Position numbers and translations under genes: made by a program. The notes below the pieces were generated by a model. That model was not told the DNA's origin. It saw nothing but the letters and a program-made list of their open reading frames with translations, and did no database searches. This document shows positions 44,414 through 54,209 of a stretch of DNA of 64,000 bases, in pieces. The first letter of the stretch is position 1; every line of letters begins with the position of its first letter. Source of the stretch: Debaryomyces hansenii CBS767 (lineage: Eukaryota; Ascomycota; Pichiomycetes; Serinales; Debaryomycetaceae); contig NC_006046.2 of NCBI RefSeq assembly GCF_000006445.2, positions 930,001-994,000 on the forward strand, in the 5' to 3' direction.

Positions 44414-45110
44414 TCACCGAATTGTTGAGAAGTTACTCTTGGTAAATATTTGGTTCATTGCTAACAGGGTGGAAAATATGCCGTATGCAAATGCAAAGGC
44501 ACCGCCAGTATCAATAAGCCCGGTCGAATGGCCGTTGAAATCAATAGCATTGTAGCTTATTGAAGAGCCTCCTGTAAGCAGAATATTCCGTCGAGAAATT
44601 CGAGTAAATGGAAACTTTGTACCTAATAATCGATAAAAAGTTAAATATGATAGGTTCAAATGCGTAGGAATAGCAAATTCCAACGATAAGAATAAGACAC
44701 CAACCAAATCTTGGAAATTAGCAAGCTTGTACCAAGTAGCTTGTTCCAAAAGTGCTGAAGAGCAGAACCTAGCAAGTTATTTGGGATAGCAAATAATACT
44801 AAAATGAAGCCGTGGAATTTCTTAACGACAAATTTTTTGAAGTAAGTCTCCAATGAAACCTTTTTCCCTTCAGCATCCCACAAGAGTCAGACCTAATTCC
44901 ATAGAAAATGCTATATCTAAGGTACATGGAGCAAGATTTTCCGAGAGGAGGTATTGTGGCTATTGTGACCATACGGCTGCAAACCCGAATACTAACTATT
45001 TCAGGCTCTATGCATTTCCTGATTCAATATTTCCCATTATAACAGTAACTCCTAGTGAAACAAGCAATAATATAATTAATATCATTCCAGCCAACCCAAC
45101 TTAACAAGTT
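44414..45110 (-). pseudogene. Degenerate multi-pass membrane protein gene
   Basis: Read on the minus strand from about 45110, protein-like hydrophobic segments run through two frames. The order is GLAGMILIILLLVSLGVTVI (stop after GNIESGNA), LVFGFAAVWSQ (stop), PQYLLSENLAPCTLDIAFSM and then, shifted by one frame, WDAEGKKVSLETYFKKFVVK with HGFILVLFAIPNNLLGSALQ. Returning to the first frame, FQDLVGVLFLSLEFAIPTHL runs to GGAFAFAYGIFSTLLA and a stop at 44414. At least three in-frame stops and two frame changes are needed, so it is a pseudogene, or less likely several misplaced introns. The alternation of hydrophobic stretches suggests a transporter. I could not name the family. Confidence 0.6.
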
Positions 45111-45741
45111 GAAAAAGTTTCTATCGATATGCTCAAGTTAACGTCAATAAAAGATGTCTTCTTTCTTGATTAGTTGATTCATTCGAATCCCTTTCAATTA
45201 ACTGAAATTTCCTTTCTCAACCCTATTTTATCTAAAAAATTAGTTGTTTCTGGTTATTCTTCGTTAAATGTAACGTTATCACTCCCAAGCTCTATACCAT
45301 TGTTCACTTCCGCCGCTTTTTCGATCTAACCAACTTTTCTACTTCTAAATGCATGGTTTTTACTGCGACAGTTATGTGTTAGTAACATTAGGTAAGTAAG
45401 GGGAAGGCATGCCCTTGATTAAATTGGATTCAGATCGTAAATTTCTATTTTATTGCGTCGATGCGGTTATCGTGAATTTCCTATTTTAGTATATTTTTCG
45501 ATCTATTCCTTCCAACGCTTATCAATAAAATTTGACATAATTGGAACCTTTCATTATTTAATACTTTGACCACTAATTAAGTTGTAGATTTTACAGTTGG
45601 TATTATTTATACGAGTTGTGATATTAATGAACATTTATCAACTATTTTTATATCATGTATTAATTTTTTTTTTTCGCTTACAATTCGAATATTTTTGCAT
45701 TATATGAGCGTTGTAATTAAAAATATATAAAAGTTGAAAAC
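45111..45741. other. AT-rich stretch downstream of the F-box gene
   Basis: 631 bp between the 3' end of the F-box gene and the membrane-protein pseudogene. It contains T-runs around 45667-45675 close to the F-box gene stop. No coding relic or RNA gene recognised. Confidence 0.45.
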
Positions 45742-47226
45742 TTACATATCTATTAACTCTATTCTATTTCGACATTCAAACATAAACTTTTTCGGAGTTT
45801 CAAAAATTAAATATTCTAAGTTTTGATTGCAAAACTTAAAGTCTTTGCAGTAGTCAAAAAATTGTTTAAAAAAATTTTCCTCTAAGTGACTTAGGCCAGG
45901 GATTGCAAAATTGAAATAATTTTGATCAATTAAGGAATTAGCAACAATTTTCTGTGTATTTACAACCAAATGGAGAACCATTAGCTCTCTTAGTTCGGAG
46001 ATTATTGGAATTAAGCTATTAAAGTGACGATGTTCAACTGGGGCCTTTAGTATTTGTAGCTTGTCTAACTTCGAGAGATTGGATAATGTAGTTATTGGAA
46101 CAGTTATTTTTTTGTGATTAGCATTGGGTATAATAACATCTAATTTTAGATCCTTCAAGGGGTGGCTTACGAGGCTATTAATTATGGCTGCTAAATCTTC
46201 GTTCAAGCTTTCTCCATTTTTACACGTTATGAGTATATCAAGCTTACTCAAATATACCAGATTAAGTAAACGCAAGATGCTAGTATTATCTGCGAGATCA
46301 TTCAGAAGATCCAAAACTAAGCTCTCTAAACCAGACAAGTGAGGACCTAGCAAATCAAGGAAGAGTACGGGAGGAGGGCTTCTCCTTATGAACGACTCGT
46401 TCTCAAACATAATTTCGGTACAGTTAATTATTGAAAGTTCTTTTAAATTGGGAATATTAATGGCCTTAATTAAAACATTTACATCTACAGAGGCGATGCA
46501 AATGTCCTTTAATGTAAGTGACGCTAAATTTAGGTTTTGTGCATGAGCAAAAATGCTTGACAAGTAGTTTTCATCGACTGGATCAATCTCAATTAAATTC
46601 GTTACCTTCCTTGATTTACCACAAGAATTTTTCAGAATAGTCAAGTCATGCAAGTTAGGAAACTTCAGCATGTCTATTTTTGATAAATTCGAAGCGGTAT
46701 TGAATCCAAAAATTTCTAATTTCTTTAGGCCAAAGAGAGGTTGACGAATCAAGGTTTCCATCACTTCGAAATTTTTAAAATTTCCCCCAAGGTTACAGAG
46801 TTTTTCTAAGGGTAAAAGCTTCAATAATTCGAAGGATAGATACGGGTCAACGATAAACCAGTCCAACGTGAATAGGTTTGTCAAGATAGGAAACATTCTT
46901 TCCAAGTATTTATTCAACATAATTTCGGACATATCTGGAATTTCATTACTTAATGCAAAATGTCTTATAAAACCACCATATTGAGGATTTTTAATAAGTT
47001 TATTCAAAAACAATTTAAACGAATGCAAGGATTTAATAGTAGTGGTTCTGGAGGATAACTCGTGCTGAAGGTGTGTTTTTGAAGAATCCACGGTTATCGA
47101 TTTGTACAATTTGGGAATTAGAATTTGATGCAAACTTTTGTTCGTCCCGGATAGACTCACCAAATCAAATTGATTTAGTGAATGTGCTATTATGTTTATA
47201 ATATCTATGGGTAATTTATCTATCAT
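45742..47226 (-). CDS. F-box / leucine-rich-repeat-like protein
   Basis: 494 residues. The N-terminal ~45 (MIDKLPIDIINIIAHSLNQF, then DLVSLSGTNKSLHQIL) read as an F-box: the LP-x-D-I-x-x-x-I pattern followed by a cluster of Leu, Ser and a Pro-Lys-Leu-Tyr segment. The rest has irregular leucine-rich repeats, for example LKKLEIFGFNTASNLSKIDM, FPNLHDLTIL, IPNLKELSIINC and LSGLESLVLDLLNDL. F-box proteins bring substrates to the SCF ubiquitin ligase through Skp1, and the repeats would form the substrate surface. CTG-clade yeasts carry families of such proteins and no individual orthologue is recognised. It could also act outside SCF. Confidence 0.75.
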   Translation of the reverse strand: MIDKLPIDIINIIAHSLNQFDLVSLSGTNKSLHQILIPKLYKSITVDSSKTHLQHELSSRTTTIKSLHSFKLFLNKLIKNPQYGGFIRHFALSNEIPDMSEIMLNKYLERMFPILTNLFTLDWFIVDPYLSFELLKLLPLEKLCNLGGNFKNFEVMETLIRQPLFGLKKLEIFGFNTASNLSKIDMLKFPNLHDLTILKNSCGKSRKVTNLIEIDPVDENYLSSIFAHAQNLNLASLTLKDICIASVDVNVLIKAINIPNLKELSIINCTEIMFENESFIRRSPPPVLFLDLLGPHLSGLESLVLDLLNDLADNTSILRLLNLVYLSKLDILITCKNGESLNEDLAAIINSLVSHPLKDLKLDVIIPNANHKKITVPITTLSNLSKLDKLQILKAPVEHRHFNSLIPIISELRELMVLHLVVNTQKIVANSLIDQNYFNFAIPGLSHLEENFFKQFFDYCKDFKFCNQNLEYLIFETPKKFMFECRNRIELIDM

Positions 47227-47543
47227 TATGGAAAATACGGCGTTATAGGTCTGTTTATGTTTGGACTCCAGTATATGTCTTTCGTAAAAAATTCGGTATA
47301 TATATCAGCTCGGGTAAAAATTATCTGATCGGATCTAAACCGTAATCGCACTAGAAATATGTTCTTCGGGAATAATAATTAGACTAATATCCGATTATAT
47401 CACATTCCATATCCCGAATTGTCGCGTGGAATAAGCAACCATGCCTACTTGGTGTATGTAATAACATGCCCTCATCTAATATTTAGTTCTAGAAATACTG
47501 TTAGTGGGCGAACTGTGTCGAAAGATCAACTTGTACCACTACG

Positions 47544-47583
47544 GGACCACCATGGACCACCATGGATCACCAGGGACCATGAG
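47544..47583 (+). repeat. Four-unit 10-bp tandem repeat
   Basis: Units GGACCACCAT, GGACCACCAT, GGATCACCAG and GGACCATGAG lie end to end at 47544-47583. The first two are identical and the next two drift. It is a small minisatellite in the SFP1 upstream region and contains repeated CCATGG. Confidence 0.7.
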
Positions 47584-48419
47584 AGACACAGCAGACCTTC
47601 ATTGATGTAGTTCGACTTTCCCCTTTACATGGTGTTACCATCGCTACAATACAATGCCTATGAAAATACAAGAGACCCGTGCCACTACCAAACCCTTACC
47701 CCAAGATCCAAACATCCAGCAGCAAGTCACTTTTCACCAGCAGCAAAATTAAACCTAGTATGGCCTTCGAATATGTACAATAAGATCCTCATGTTCATAC
47801 AAGGTACACCATATACTACAGGAACCTTAAATAATTCTATCACCCGCACGTACACAAATTCGATTCCATGGACCAATCAAAGTCTAACTAAAACCAACAA
47901 TCCACGAATCACCACCTACACTTACTAGACCACCCTGCCCATGTCACCTCTCTCACCATATCAAATATGCTCTGGTTGTGCACTTACCCCATCTATCCGT
48001 AGCTAGCTATTTGATTCTGGCCCAGAGCTTTCCATCTATCTACTTCGACAATAGCTCACTATTGTCCTCTACATGCATACTCAGTTATCGCAATCATGAT
48101 AATTGCTACGTATTTCCCCTGAGAGTGCGGTCTATCTTACTCCTCTATGTCTATCGATTCTGCGCCGATACCAGTCCATTCCCTGTGTGTGTAGGACTGA
48201 AGGTGTACTGGGCATTTATCCTCTCAATTGCATAAGCTGTCTATGTTCATTACGTAATTTCCATATTCCCATTGCGAGATATTTTGTACATTTCTGAATT
48301 ATTTCACATACAAAGATAGACCATACGGTATGATACATTCTAAGACTGTGTCTCCACTAGACTTATACCTCTTCATCACCCCGGAAAATGCAATCAATAT
48401 CTCTTTAAATCTCTAACTA

Positions 48420-48638
48420 ATGAAGATATCCGGAATCTCCCTATTGTATGCCGAACTCAAAAAGGTAGTGTCCGGTCCAATACACAAAATTAATAATCGA
48501 TTCCATTCCAAATATATTAGTTTTAGTATTATATCTAGCTATTATACAGAATTCTACGGTGTAAAAGTAGTATCGACATCTAATAAGGGTGAATATTGCA
48601 GTATAGAAACTTATTTTAAGCACGGCGAGGTCTTTTGA
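48420..48638 (+). other. 72-codon upstream ORF before SFP1
   Basis: ATG at 48420 opens 72 codons (beginning MKISGISLLYAELKKVVSGP) to TGA at 48636, ending 116 bp before the SFP1 ATG. No family recognised. If the SFP1 transcript starts upstream it would be a large uORF limiting SFP1 translation. It may also be a chance frame. Confidence 0.3.
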
Positions 48639-48754
48639 GAAGAAATTCAATAGATTAGTTGATAGAAGATTATATTAGCATTATCCCTAATTGAAATATC
48701 AGATTATTCATAAATTTCCACGAGACATATTTTATTGCAAGAATCAGAGTATAG

Positions 48755-50044
48755 ATGTTTAATACCAAAATCTTTGATAATAGTAATTCGGGGGGTCAGT
48801 CTTCGTCAGCGATCAATATACCACCGCTGGGGGCGTCTACCATAACCACGAACGACCATTTGAATATTCCTCAACCGATTGATATTAGCTACCAGAGGCA
48901 GTCATCGATATTTAATAATTCTCGGTTCAGACGAGAATCAATTGCGCATTCGCAGGGGATGGGAGGTGTCTCATGGGGGTCGGTTACGATCGGGTCCTGG
49001 TTGAAAGATGAGGTTATGATGGTGGGCAATGGTAACAATGCGAATACCAATACTTTCACCAACAGCCATTTACAGCCGCATATACAGCATCATTTGATTA
49101 ACCCCAGAAGGGGCTCGATTCGCCACCAACCAAGTGCCAGCATTTCCATGTCGCCACCAATCCAAACGTCGTATTTGCCGGACTTAGAGGCTGATTATTG
49201 CAAGGACTACCTGTGCTGTGGGCAACTCTTACCTACATTACACGACTTGTTGCGGCACTATGAAGAAGCCCATATCAGTCCTTCTCCTCCGCAAGACCAG
49301 CACATATTAAACTCGGCCAGAAATCGAAACAGAAATAATGTTCACAATATCATGGAAACTGTTTCCACTACTGATGTATTTTTGAATAATCACCACCATA
49401 ATGCTCACAATAATCATCCTAATTTAAATATCCCAAATAACCAGTTCAATATCCACCAGCAAACGATTAGTCAAGCATCATTAACTAATACTATCCCTCA
49501 GAATAACCCAATACCGACCAACCAACCTCAAATACAGCAACAGCAGCAACAGCAGCAACAACAACAACAACACCATCATCATCAACAACAACAGCACCAG
49601 CATCAATCTCCAACACATCAAACTCAACAAATACACCAATCACATCATCAATCACCACCTCAATTCCAGAATATGAACGCGCAATCTGATTCCGCAACGC
49701 CTCGTCCTGATGAAGACGATGCAATGTACATTGATGATCCAGCTCGTCATTTATACGTAATGGAAAACAATGAATATAAACCTTACAAATGTCCAGTAAT
49801 AGGCTGTGAGAAGACGTACAAAAATCAGAATGGGTTGAAATATCATCGTTTGCATGGCCACCAGAATCAAACTCTAAAAGAAAATCCAGATGGAACAATT
49901 TCCATCATTGACCCGGAATCAAATACCCCATACTTAGATGGTGCTGGAATGGAAAAGGATAAACCATATAGATGTGAAGTTTGCGGTAAACGCTATAAGA
50001 ATTTGAACGGTTTAAAGTATCATAGAGGCCATACGACTCACTAG
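48755..50044 (+). CDS. SFP1: Sfp1, split zinc-finger regulator of ribosome biogenesis and cell size
   Basis: 429 residues. Two C2H2 fingers close the protein: YKCPVIGCEKTYKNQNGLKY with HRLHGH, and YRCEVCGKRYKNLNGLKYHR with GHTTH. They are joined by NPDGTISIIDPESNTPYLDG, a linker I recognise from Sfp1. A third, distant finger-like segment (DYLCCGQLLPTLHDLLRHYE) at about residue 150 accounts for the 'split finger' name. Between them lie Asn/His-rich stretches and a Gln/His tract encoded at about 49531-49625. Sfp1 activates ribosomal-protein and ribosome-biogenesis genes under TOR control. The fingers are far better conserved than the rest. The start is the first ATG, and the upstream region is exceptionally long. 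Confidence 0.92.
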   Translation: MFNTKIFDNSNSGGQSSSAINIPPLGASTITTNDHLNIPQPIDISYQRQSSIFNNSRFRRESIAHSQGMGGVSWGSVTIGSWLKDEVMMVGNGNNANTNTFTNSHLQPHIQHHLINPRRGSIRHQPSASISMSPPIQTSYLPDLEADYCKDYLCCGQLLPTLHDLLRHYEEAHISPSPPQDQHILNSARNRNRNNVHNIMETVSTTDVFLNNHHHNAHNNHPNLNIPNNQFNIHQQTISQASLTNTIPQNNPIPTNQPQIQQQQQQQQQQQQHHHHQQQQHQHQSPTHQTQQIHQSHHQSPPQFQNMNAQSDSATPRPDEDDAMYIDDPARHLYVMENNEYKPYKCPVIGCEKTYKNQNGLKYHRLHGHQNQTLKENPDGTISIIDPESNTPYLDGAGMEKDKPYRCEVCGKRYKNLNGLKYHRGHTTH

Positions 50045-50499
50045 TTGCATTTACATTTATTTATTGTTAGTGTGTTCCGTATATATACTGCTTTATTTTA
50101 TTTTTGTCACGTCAATTCTCTTCGCTCATTGATTTTGATATTTTTAATTTTAATAATTTTTTTCAGAGCCATTTCAAGTATATAGTTTTTTTTTATATTT
50201 CGTGAATGAAAGTTGTCATATAAGACGATCTAACGCTAGTTAAAGCTCTGATATAGAATGGATCTATATATAGTAGATAGTTTAGCTTCCTCTATAATAG
50301 TGATTATAGATGGTCAACTAACTAATTACTCTCTGTTTAGTCCCCAATTCCCCATTGAATGAATGCTGAGCCTCATATGAGCTTGTATAGATGGCAACGT
50401 CAAGCTTGACCATTAGAAACCCAAACTTAACTATACCTCACTTGAAATTTTCGGCTCATATATTCTTTACTTGACTGCAATAGTCAAAGCAAAGCTCTT

Positions 50500-51130
50500 G
50501 ATTGTTTCGGATAACGCAAATCATCGAAACATGTCTAATAATTTATCAAAATCATCGTGCTCCAGCCCACTATCATAAATATTGATTTTGGCCTTTGCAA
50601 ATTTAATGATGTATACTAGCCCTTCACTTGTATAGGGATATTTTCTTCTCTAATATCCCTGTGTACGATTCGGCTCCGGTGAATTATCTCTAATTGCTTC
50701 ATAGGTCTTTCATATGTTTCCCATACTTCGGCAACGTAACCTTCTCGACGCATCTAGATACGTTCCCTTTGCCATAATATACAGCTCTTCTGTTGTAATC
50801 ATGATTTATCAAAATTTTTGACTAAAATAACAGCTATTGAACTCTGCATCCTTAGATAAGATTGAATAGCATGATCTTTCGATATTGTACCATTCATGAC
50901 ATATTTCCCTCAATTCTTCATGAGTATCGCATTCACATTTATCTGTATTAATGCTTCGTGGATCATAGACCTTTGCGACTAAAACTTAGCTATCATCGAT
51001 CAGTTCTAGTAGGAACTTCTCGAGGTAAATATATTCTAGTTTAACTAATTGTGTGTTGGGATTATTTCTACTCTGCACATATATGTAATCACTATTGAAA
51101 GGCATATCAATAGACATTTTATTCTCCTTG
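50500..51130 (-). pseudogene. Degenerate protein-kinase-like gene, copy B
   Basis: On the minus strand an ATG near 51117 opens MSIDMPFNSDYIYVQSRNNP and runs to a stop after LIDDS. It then continues in frame as VLVAKVYDPRSIN, a kinase N-lobe strand with its Lys, and EELREICHEWYNIERSCYSI, a helix C-like segment. After a stop and a frame shift, YERPMKQLEIIHRSRIVHRD with IREENI gives the catalytic-loop region (HRD ... N). A further stop interrupts the region before the 3' scraps near 50500. The parts follow the order of the small fungal kinase-like proteins. Several stops and shifts make it a pseudogene. The neighbouring broken copy shares the catalytic-loop pattern. Confidence 0.65.
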
Positions 51131-51231
51131 TATTCTCCTTGTATTCTCCCTCTCCTTCTGTACCTTCAGCAATCGTATTTTTCAGGCGTAGATAGTAATA
51201 CTATCACCATCGATAATTCTAGAATGGTGCA

Positions 51232-52289
51232 TTAAGGTACGTGCAGATTAAAAGAAATGATCTGCTTTTTAATTATCCATGCTAAACTCTTATTCATTAG
51301 AGTCTTCGTATCGCTTTGGAATTTCCTGATTAAACATAATTTTCTGTGTTCATTATTCATACTCCTTGGATCAGCAGTTACTGGTCTAGAACCTCTCCCA
51401 CCGTTATTATAATCTGAATACCCAAAATCAATAAGATATACCTTGCCTTGTGAGCAAAGAATATTCCGTTCACAAATATTCCCATGAATTATTCCATAAC
51501 TATGAATGATTTTCAATTGCTCTTCGGCCTTCTCATATGTCCTTCTATCTTTGGGCAATCGATCATGTTCTCCTTTTTCGGGCTCTATATATTTTAATAT
51601 GATAAATGGCCCTAGCGCATGATAATGTTCACCTATATTGAATTTACCAAATACATATTTTTGGTCAACATAAACGTTATTGAACAACTCTTCATCTGAT
51701 AGAATCTCATGGGCCTGAATAAATAGTTCATAAAATTGTTTTTCTATGTACTTTCAGCATTCGATCCAATGCCCGTCACAATTTTATACTTTGATTAGCC
51801 AACGTAGAGCAAGTCGGTTATAACCTTTTTTTTTTATCTTCATTGGAACTATCTGAGAATATGTCTCTTGTCAATATAGCTTACAAATTAGTTGCAAGTC
51901 TGGCTTCGGGAATTTCCTGCTTGAATGATTCAAATTCAATATCTGCAAAAGTACCAATTAGATTGTTTTCTGTTGCCTCGCTCGTACTGGTACTGCGGAG
52001 CGTATCAGGATTTAGTAAATTTCCATCATCACCCTGGAATTCATATTCGGTAAACGGCATTACACAAAAGAATGAATAATTCTTTCCACTCATTCGAATG
52101 ATCTCTAGAATGTGATCCATATCTAAGTCCAATACATTCGTAATTTTCAAACATTTTATCTAAAATCTCTCGATAGCTCAAATTCTGATTATTATCGAAT
52201 ATTTTTCTATAGTCAAATTTAGTAATCTCGAAACTATCGATATCGATATCATCCATATCCATATCAGTATCAACATCAACGTCAACCAC
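51232..52289 (-). pseudogene. Degenerate protein-kinase-like gene, copy A
   Basis: Three minus-strand segments line up. An acidic N-terminal part (about 52289-52140, DSFEITKFDYRKIFDNNQNL) shifts frame into 52150-51881 (MDHILEIIRMSGKNYSFFCV to EIPEARLATNL) and meets a stop. After a further shift, 51687-51232 encodes LGPFIILKYIEPEKGEH, YEKAEEQLKIIHSYGIIHGN with ICERNIL, and KVYLIDFGYSDYN. The last pieces are a kinase-like catalytic loop (HGN-x4-N) and a DFG motif. The 51687 segment has no ATG. Two frame shifts and one stop argue against a working gene. The DFG region is well preserved, so decay may be recent. Confidence 0.7.
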
Positions 52290-53186
52290 CTTTTAAAATA
52301 TACCGTCCAATATTCTTAGCAAAAGTATCGTCGGTCATTTAGGTTAATTTGAATATATTCATCCATTTTCTACCAGGGGGCTTCTTCAATTTATGGGAAA
52401 CCAAACAGAGTATAGTTAGCATAAAAGAAATACTTGTTTCATAATTGTTTCATCTACGGAATAATTGCAAATTTTTGTGGGGTGCTTAGAGTGCGAACAT
52501 CACCAAGAGTTAATGAGTAGACGCTATAAGCAAATGAATATTAATATTGACGGATATGAAAAGCATAAGATAATCATAATCGTTTGATATAATGAATTTT
52601 TGGATGACTTACTATAATAATTGACAAAATAGCGTAGCAAATCCCATACTGAATACCCTGAAAAATGTGATACACGCGAAAATATCAAAAGGACGATACC
52701 GAATCAATGATTGAGGAATGAGCAATAGACACATTTATAAAATGTCATCATAATGCAATGTATGTATTTTCAAAGATGAAAAATACGGAAGTGATAATAA
52801 TTCTACTTCTTCTGAAGTTTTTGACAAGATGAGCACATAATCACTCGATACAAGAACAACAAGGAAGATGCTTCTACGAAAGAAACATATAGATAACGAA
52901 CCATAAACGAAGCTGAAGCTGGTATTTTATAATGAATGAATAATTCCGATGACTATTCCTCTCGCTTCACAAAGACCATGAGGACGATATTTATGAGAAA
53001 GATGTATCACGATGTACCTGAGTTATTTTATGTATTAATTAATGTTCTTAAATAAGATTAAATAAAATGATAAGTGCGTCAACATGGTGGTAATACTAGC
53101 ACTAAAAATGCGATCATAAAACTGCTCATTGAATTGAGATTTCATATTGATAAGCGTACTATTATCATAAACAACTAATAAACCCA
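52290..53186. other. Intergenic stretch between the kinase-like relics and seipin
   Basis: About 900 bp with no convincing frame on either strand. It includes the seipin promoter. I looked for more kinase-like fragments and found none I would defend. Confidence 0.4.
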
Positions 53187-53963
53187 ATGAAGCTTACATT
53201 CAATATACCGTTGGCCATAACCAGACAATGGTTGTATATGCTAACGCTATTAATATCTATATTTGGTATTCTTTTGCCTATTTCGATTGTTGCATATTTG
53301 AATTTTTATAAGGTTCTAATTCCCAAACCAATAACAAGAATACCTCTAAGGTTCGATCCTTTTTCATCTAACGAAGTGGGGATGAAAAGTTCATTGCATT
53401 TGAATAATATGTACGAATTATTGAAAGAAGACCCTACGATTAAATATGAAATTGGTTTGAATTTGAACGTTGTTTGTAATCGGAAAAACTATGATGATAT
53501 ATATAATATCAATTCAGCGTTTTCTATTGAAGATAAGTTAGTATCAGACAACTCTTTCTTATTGAATTGCGATACGAGATTCATATATAACGAGAATAAC
53601 CGGTTCATTCCTTACAGGTTGAGGTTTTGGGTTCCCCCCATATTGACTAATATCGACAAATTGATAAATATTAAATCCCCTTTAACTGTAGTTACAGGTA
53701 AACAGTTACTTGAATTAATGTCTGAAGATGAGAGGACAAGCAATGCATTATTACGCCTAGATAAACGTTTAGTTATCGATAACAATAATAGTTTTCTAGA
53801 GATGAAAATACAGTGGGATGGCATGCGCTACTACATGCTTAACTATTATTTCACATCATTATTCATTGGAGTATTAATTTTTTGGATACCAAGTTCCTTT
53901 ATCTGCTTAATTAGCAGTATGATAGTACTTTTAAAATCCACAGGTGGAAAGAAAAACGACTAA
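53187..53963 (+). CDS. SEI1: Seipin, lipid-droplet assembly factor of the ER
   Basis: 258 residues (285 in S. cerevisiae Sei1/Fld1). One membrane segment lies near each end (about 17-40 and 220-247) and enclose a lumenal domain of ~180 residues. The lumenal part starts IPLRFDPF and continues with YEIGLNLNVVCNRKNYDDIY, the place where seipins carry a conserved beta-sandwich strand and an Asn-x-x-x-G-type turn. Later come LLNCDTRFIYNENNRFIPYR and FWVPPIL. The two-helix, short-tails layout matches the family. Seipin marks ER-lipid droplet junctions. Sequence conservation in this family is low, so the call rests on architecture plus a few segments. Confidence 0.7.
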   Translation: MKLTFNIPLAITRQWLYMLTLLISIFGILLPISIVAYLNFYKVLIPKPITRIPLRFDPFSSNEVGMKSSLHLNNMYELLKEDPTIKYEIGLNLNVVCNRKNYDDIYNINSAFSIEDKLVSDNSFLLNCDTRFIYNENNRFIPYRLRFWVPPILTNIDKLINIKSPLTVVTGKQLLELMSEDERTSNALLRLDKRLVIDNNNSFLEMKIQWDGMRYYMLNYYFTSLFIGVLIFWIPSSFICLISSMIVLLKSTGGKKND

Positions 53964-54170
53964 TTGAAATTTACAATAGACTATGATATACATAAACCCT
54001 AATCCAGGAATTTCATTGTACCTTAATGTTTACAATTGCACCTACTAAATTTTATCATTAAAGAAAAAAAAAATCCCTTCATATGAATTTGTATAAACTA
54101 ACTTCAGGAAAAACCTGAAAGGCACTTATTTCTTAGGACATGTTCATTAGACATAACTCTTCATTATTGT

Positions 54171-54174
<4 letters not shown>

Positions 54175-54202
<28 letters not shown>
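54175..54202. repeat. (AT)14 microsatellite
   Basis: Fourteen uninterrupted AT units lie between the convergent stops of seipin and the DUF1765-type gene, seven bases from the latter's stop codon. Length is likely to vary between strains. Confidence 0.9.
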
Positions 54203-54205
<3 letters not shown>

Positions 54206-54209
54206 TATA

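Larger units (their letters stand above)
47227..48754 (+). other. Long upstream region of SFP1, C-rich on the plus strand
   Basis: About 1.5 kb without a convincing gene. From about 47420 to 48250 the plus strand has many more C than G (runs such as CACCTCTCTCACC), unlike surrounding DNA. Open frames here are short; the longest with an ATG is 99 codons at 47629. Given how long regulatory leaders are in genes for growth regulators of CTG-clade yeasts, I read this as the SFP1 promoter plus a long 5' leader. A non-coding transcript is an alternative. Confidence 0.45.

Noticed and set aside
47629..47928. 99-codon ORF in the SFP1 upstream region
   Set aside because: It has an ATG, but the composition (Thr, Asn, Pro and Tyr from C-rich triplets) follows the strand bias and shows no domain or similarity I can recall. 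Not called as a gene.
51232..51687. Standalone 151-codon kinase-like gene
   Set aside because: The frame begins at TTG with no ATG, lacks the N-lobe, and upstream fragments of the same protein lie in other frames. Treated as part of pseudogene copy A.
53351..53362. GGTTCGATCC, a possible tRNA B box
   Set aside because: It lies in the seipin coding sequence and no partner A box or acceptor stem surrounds it.
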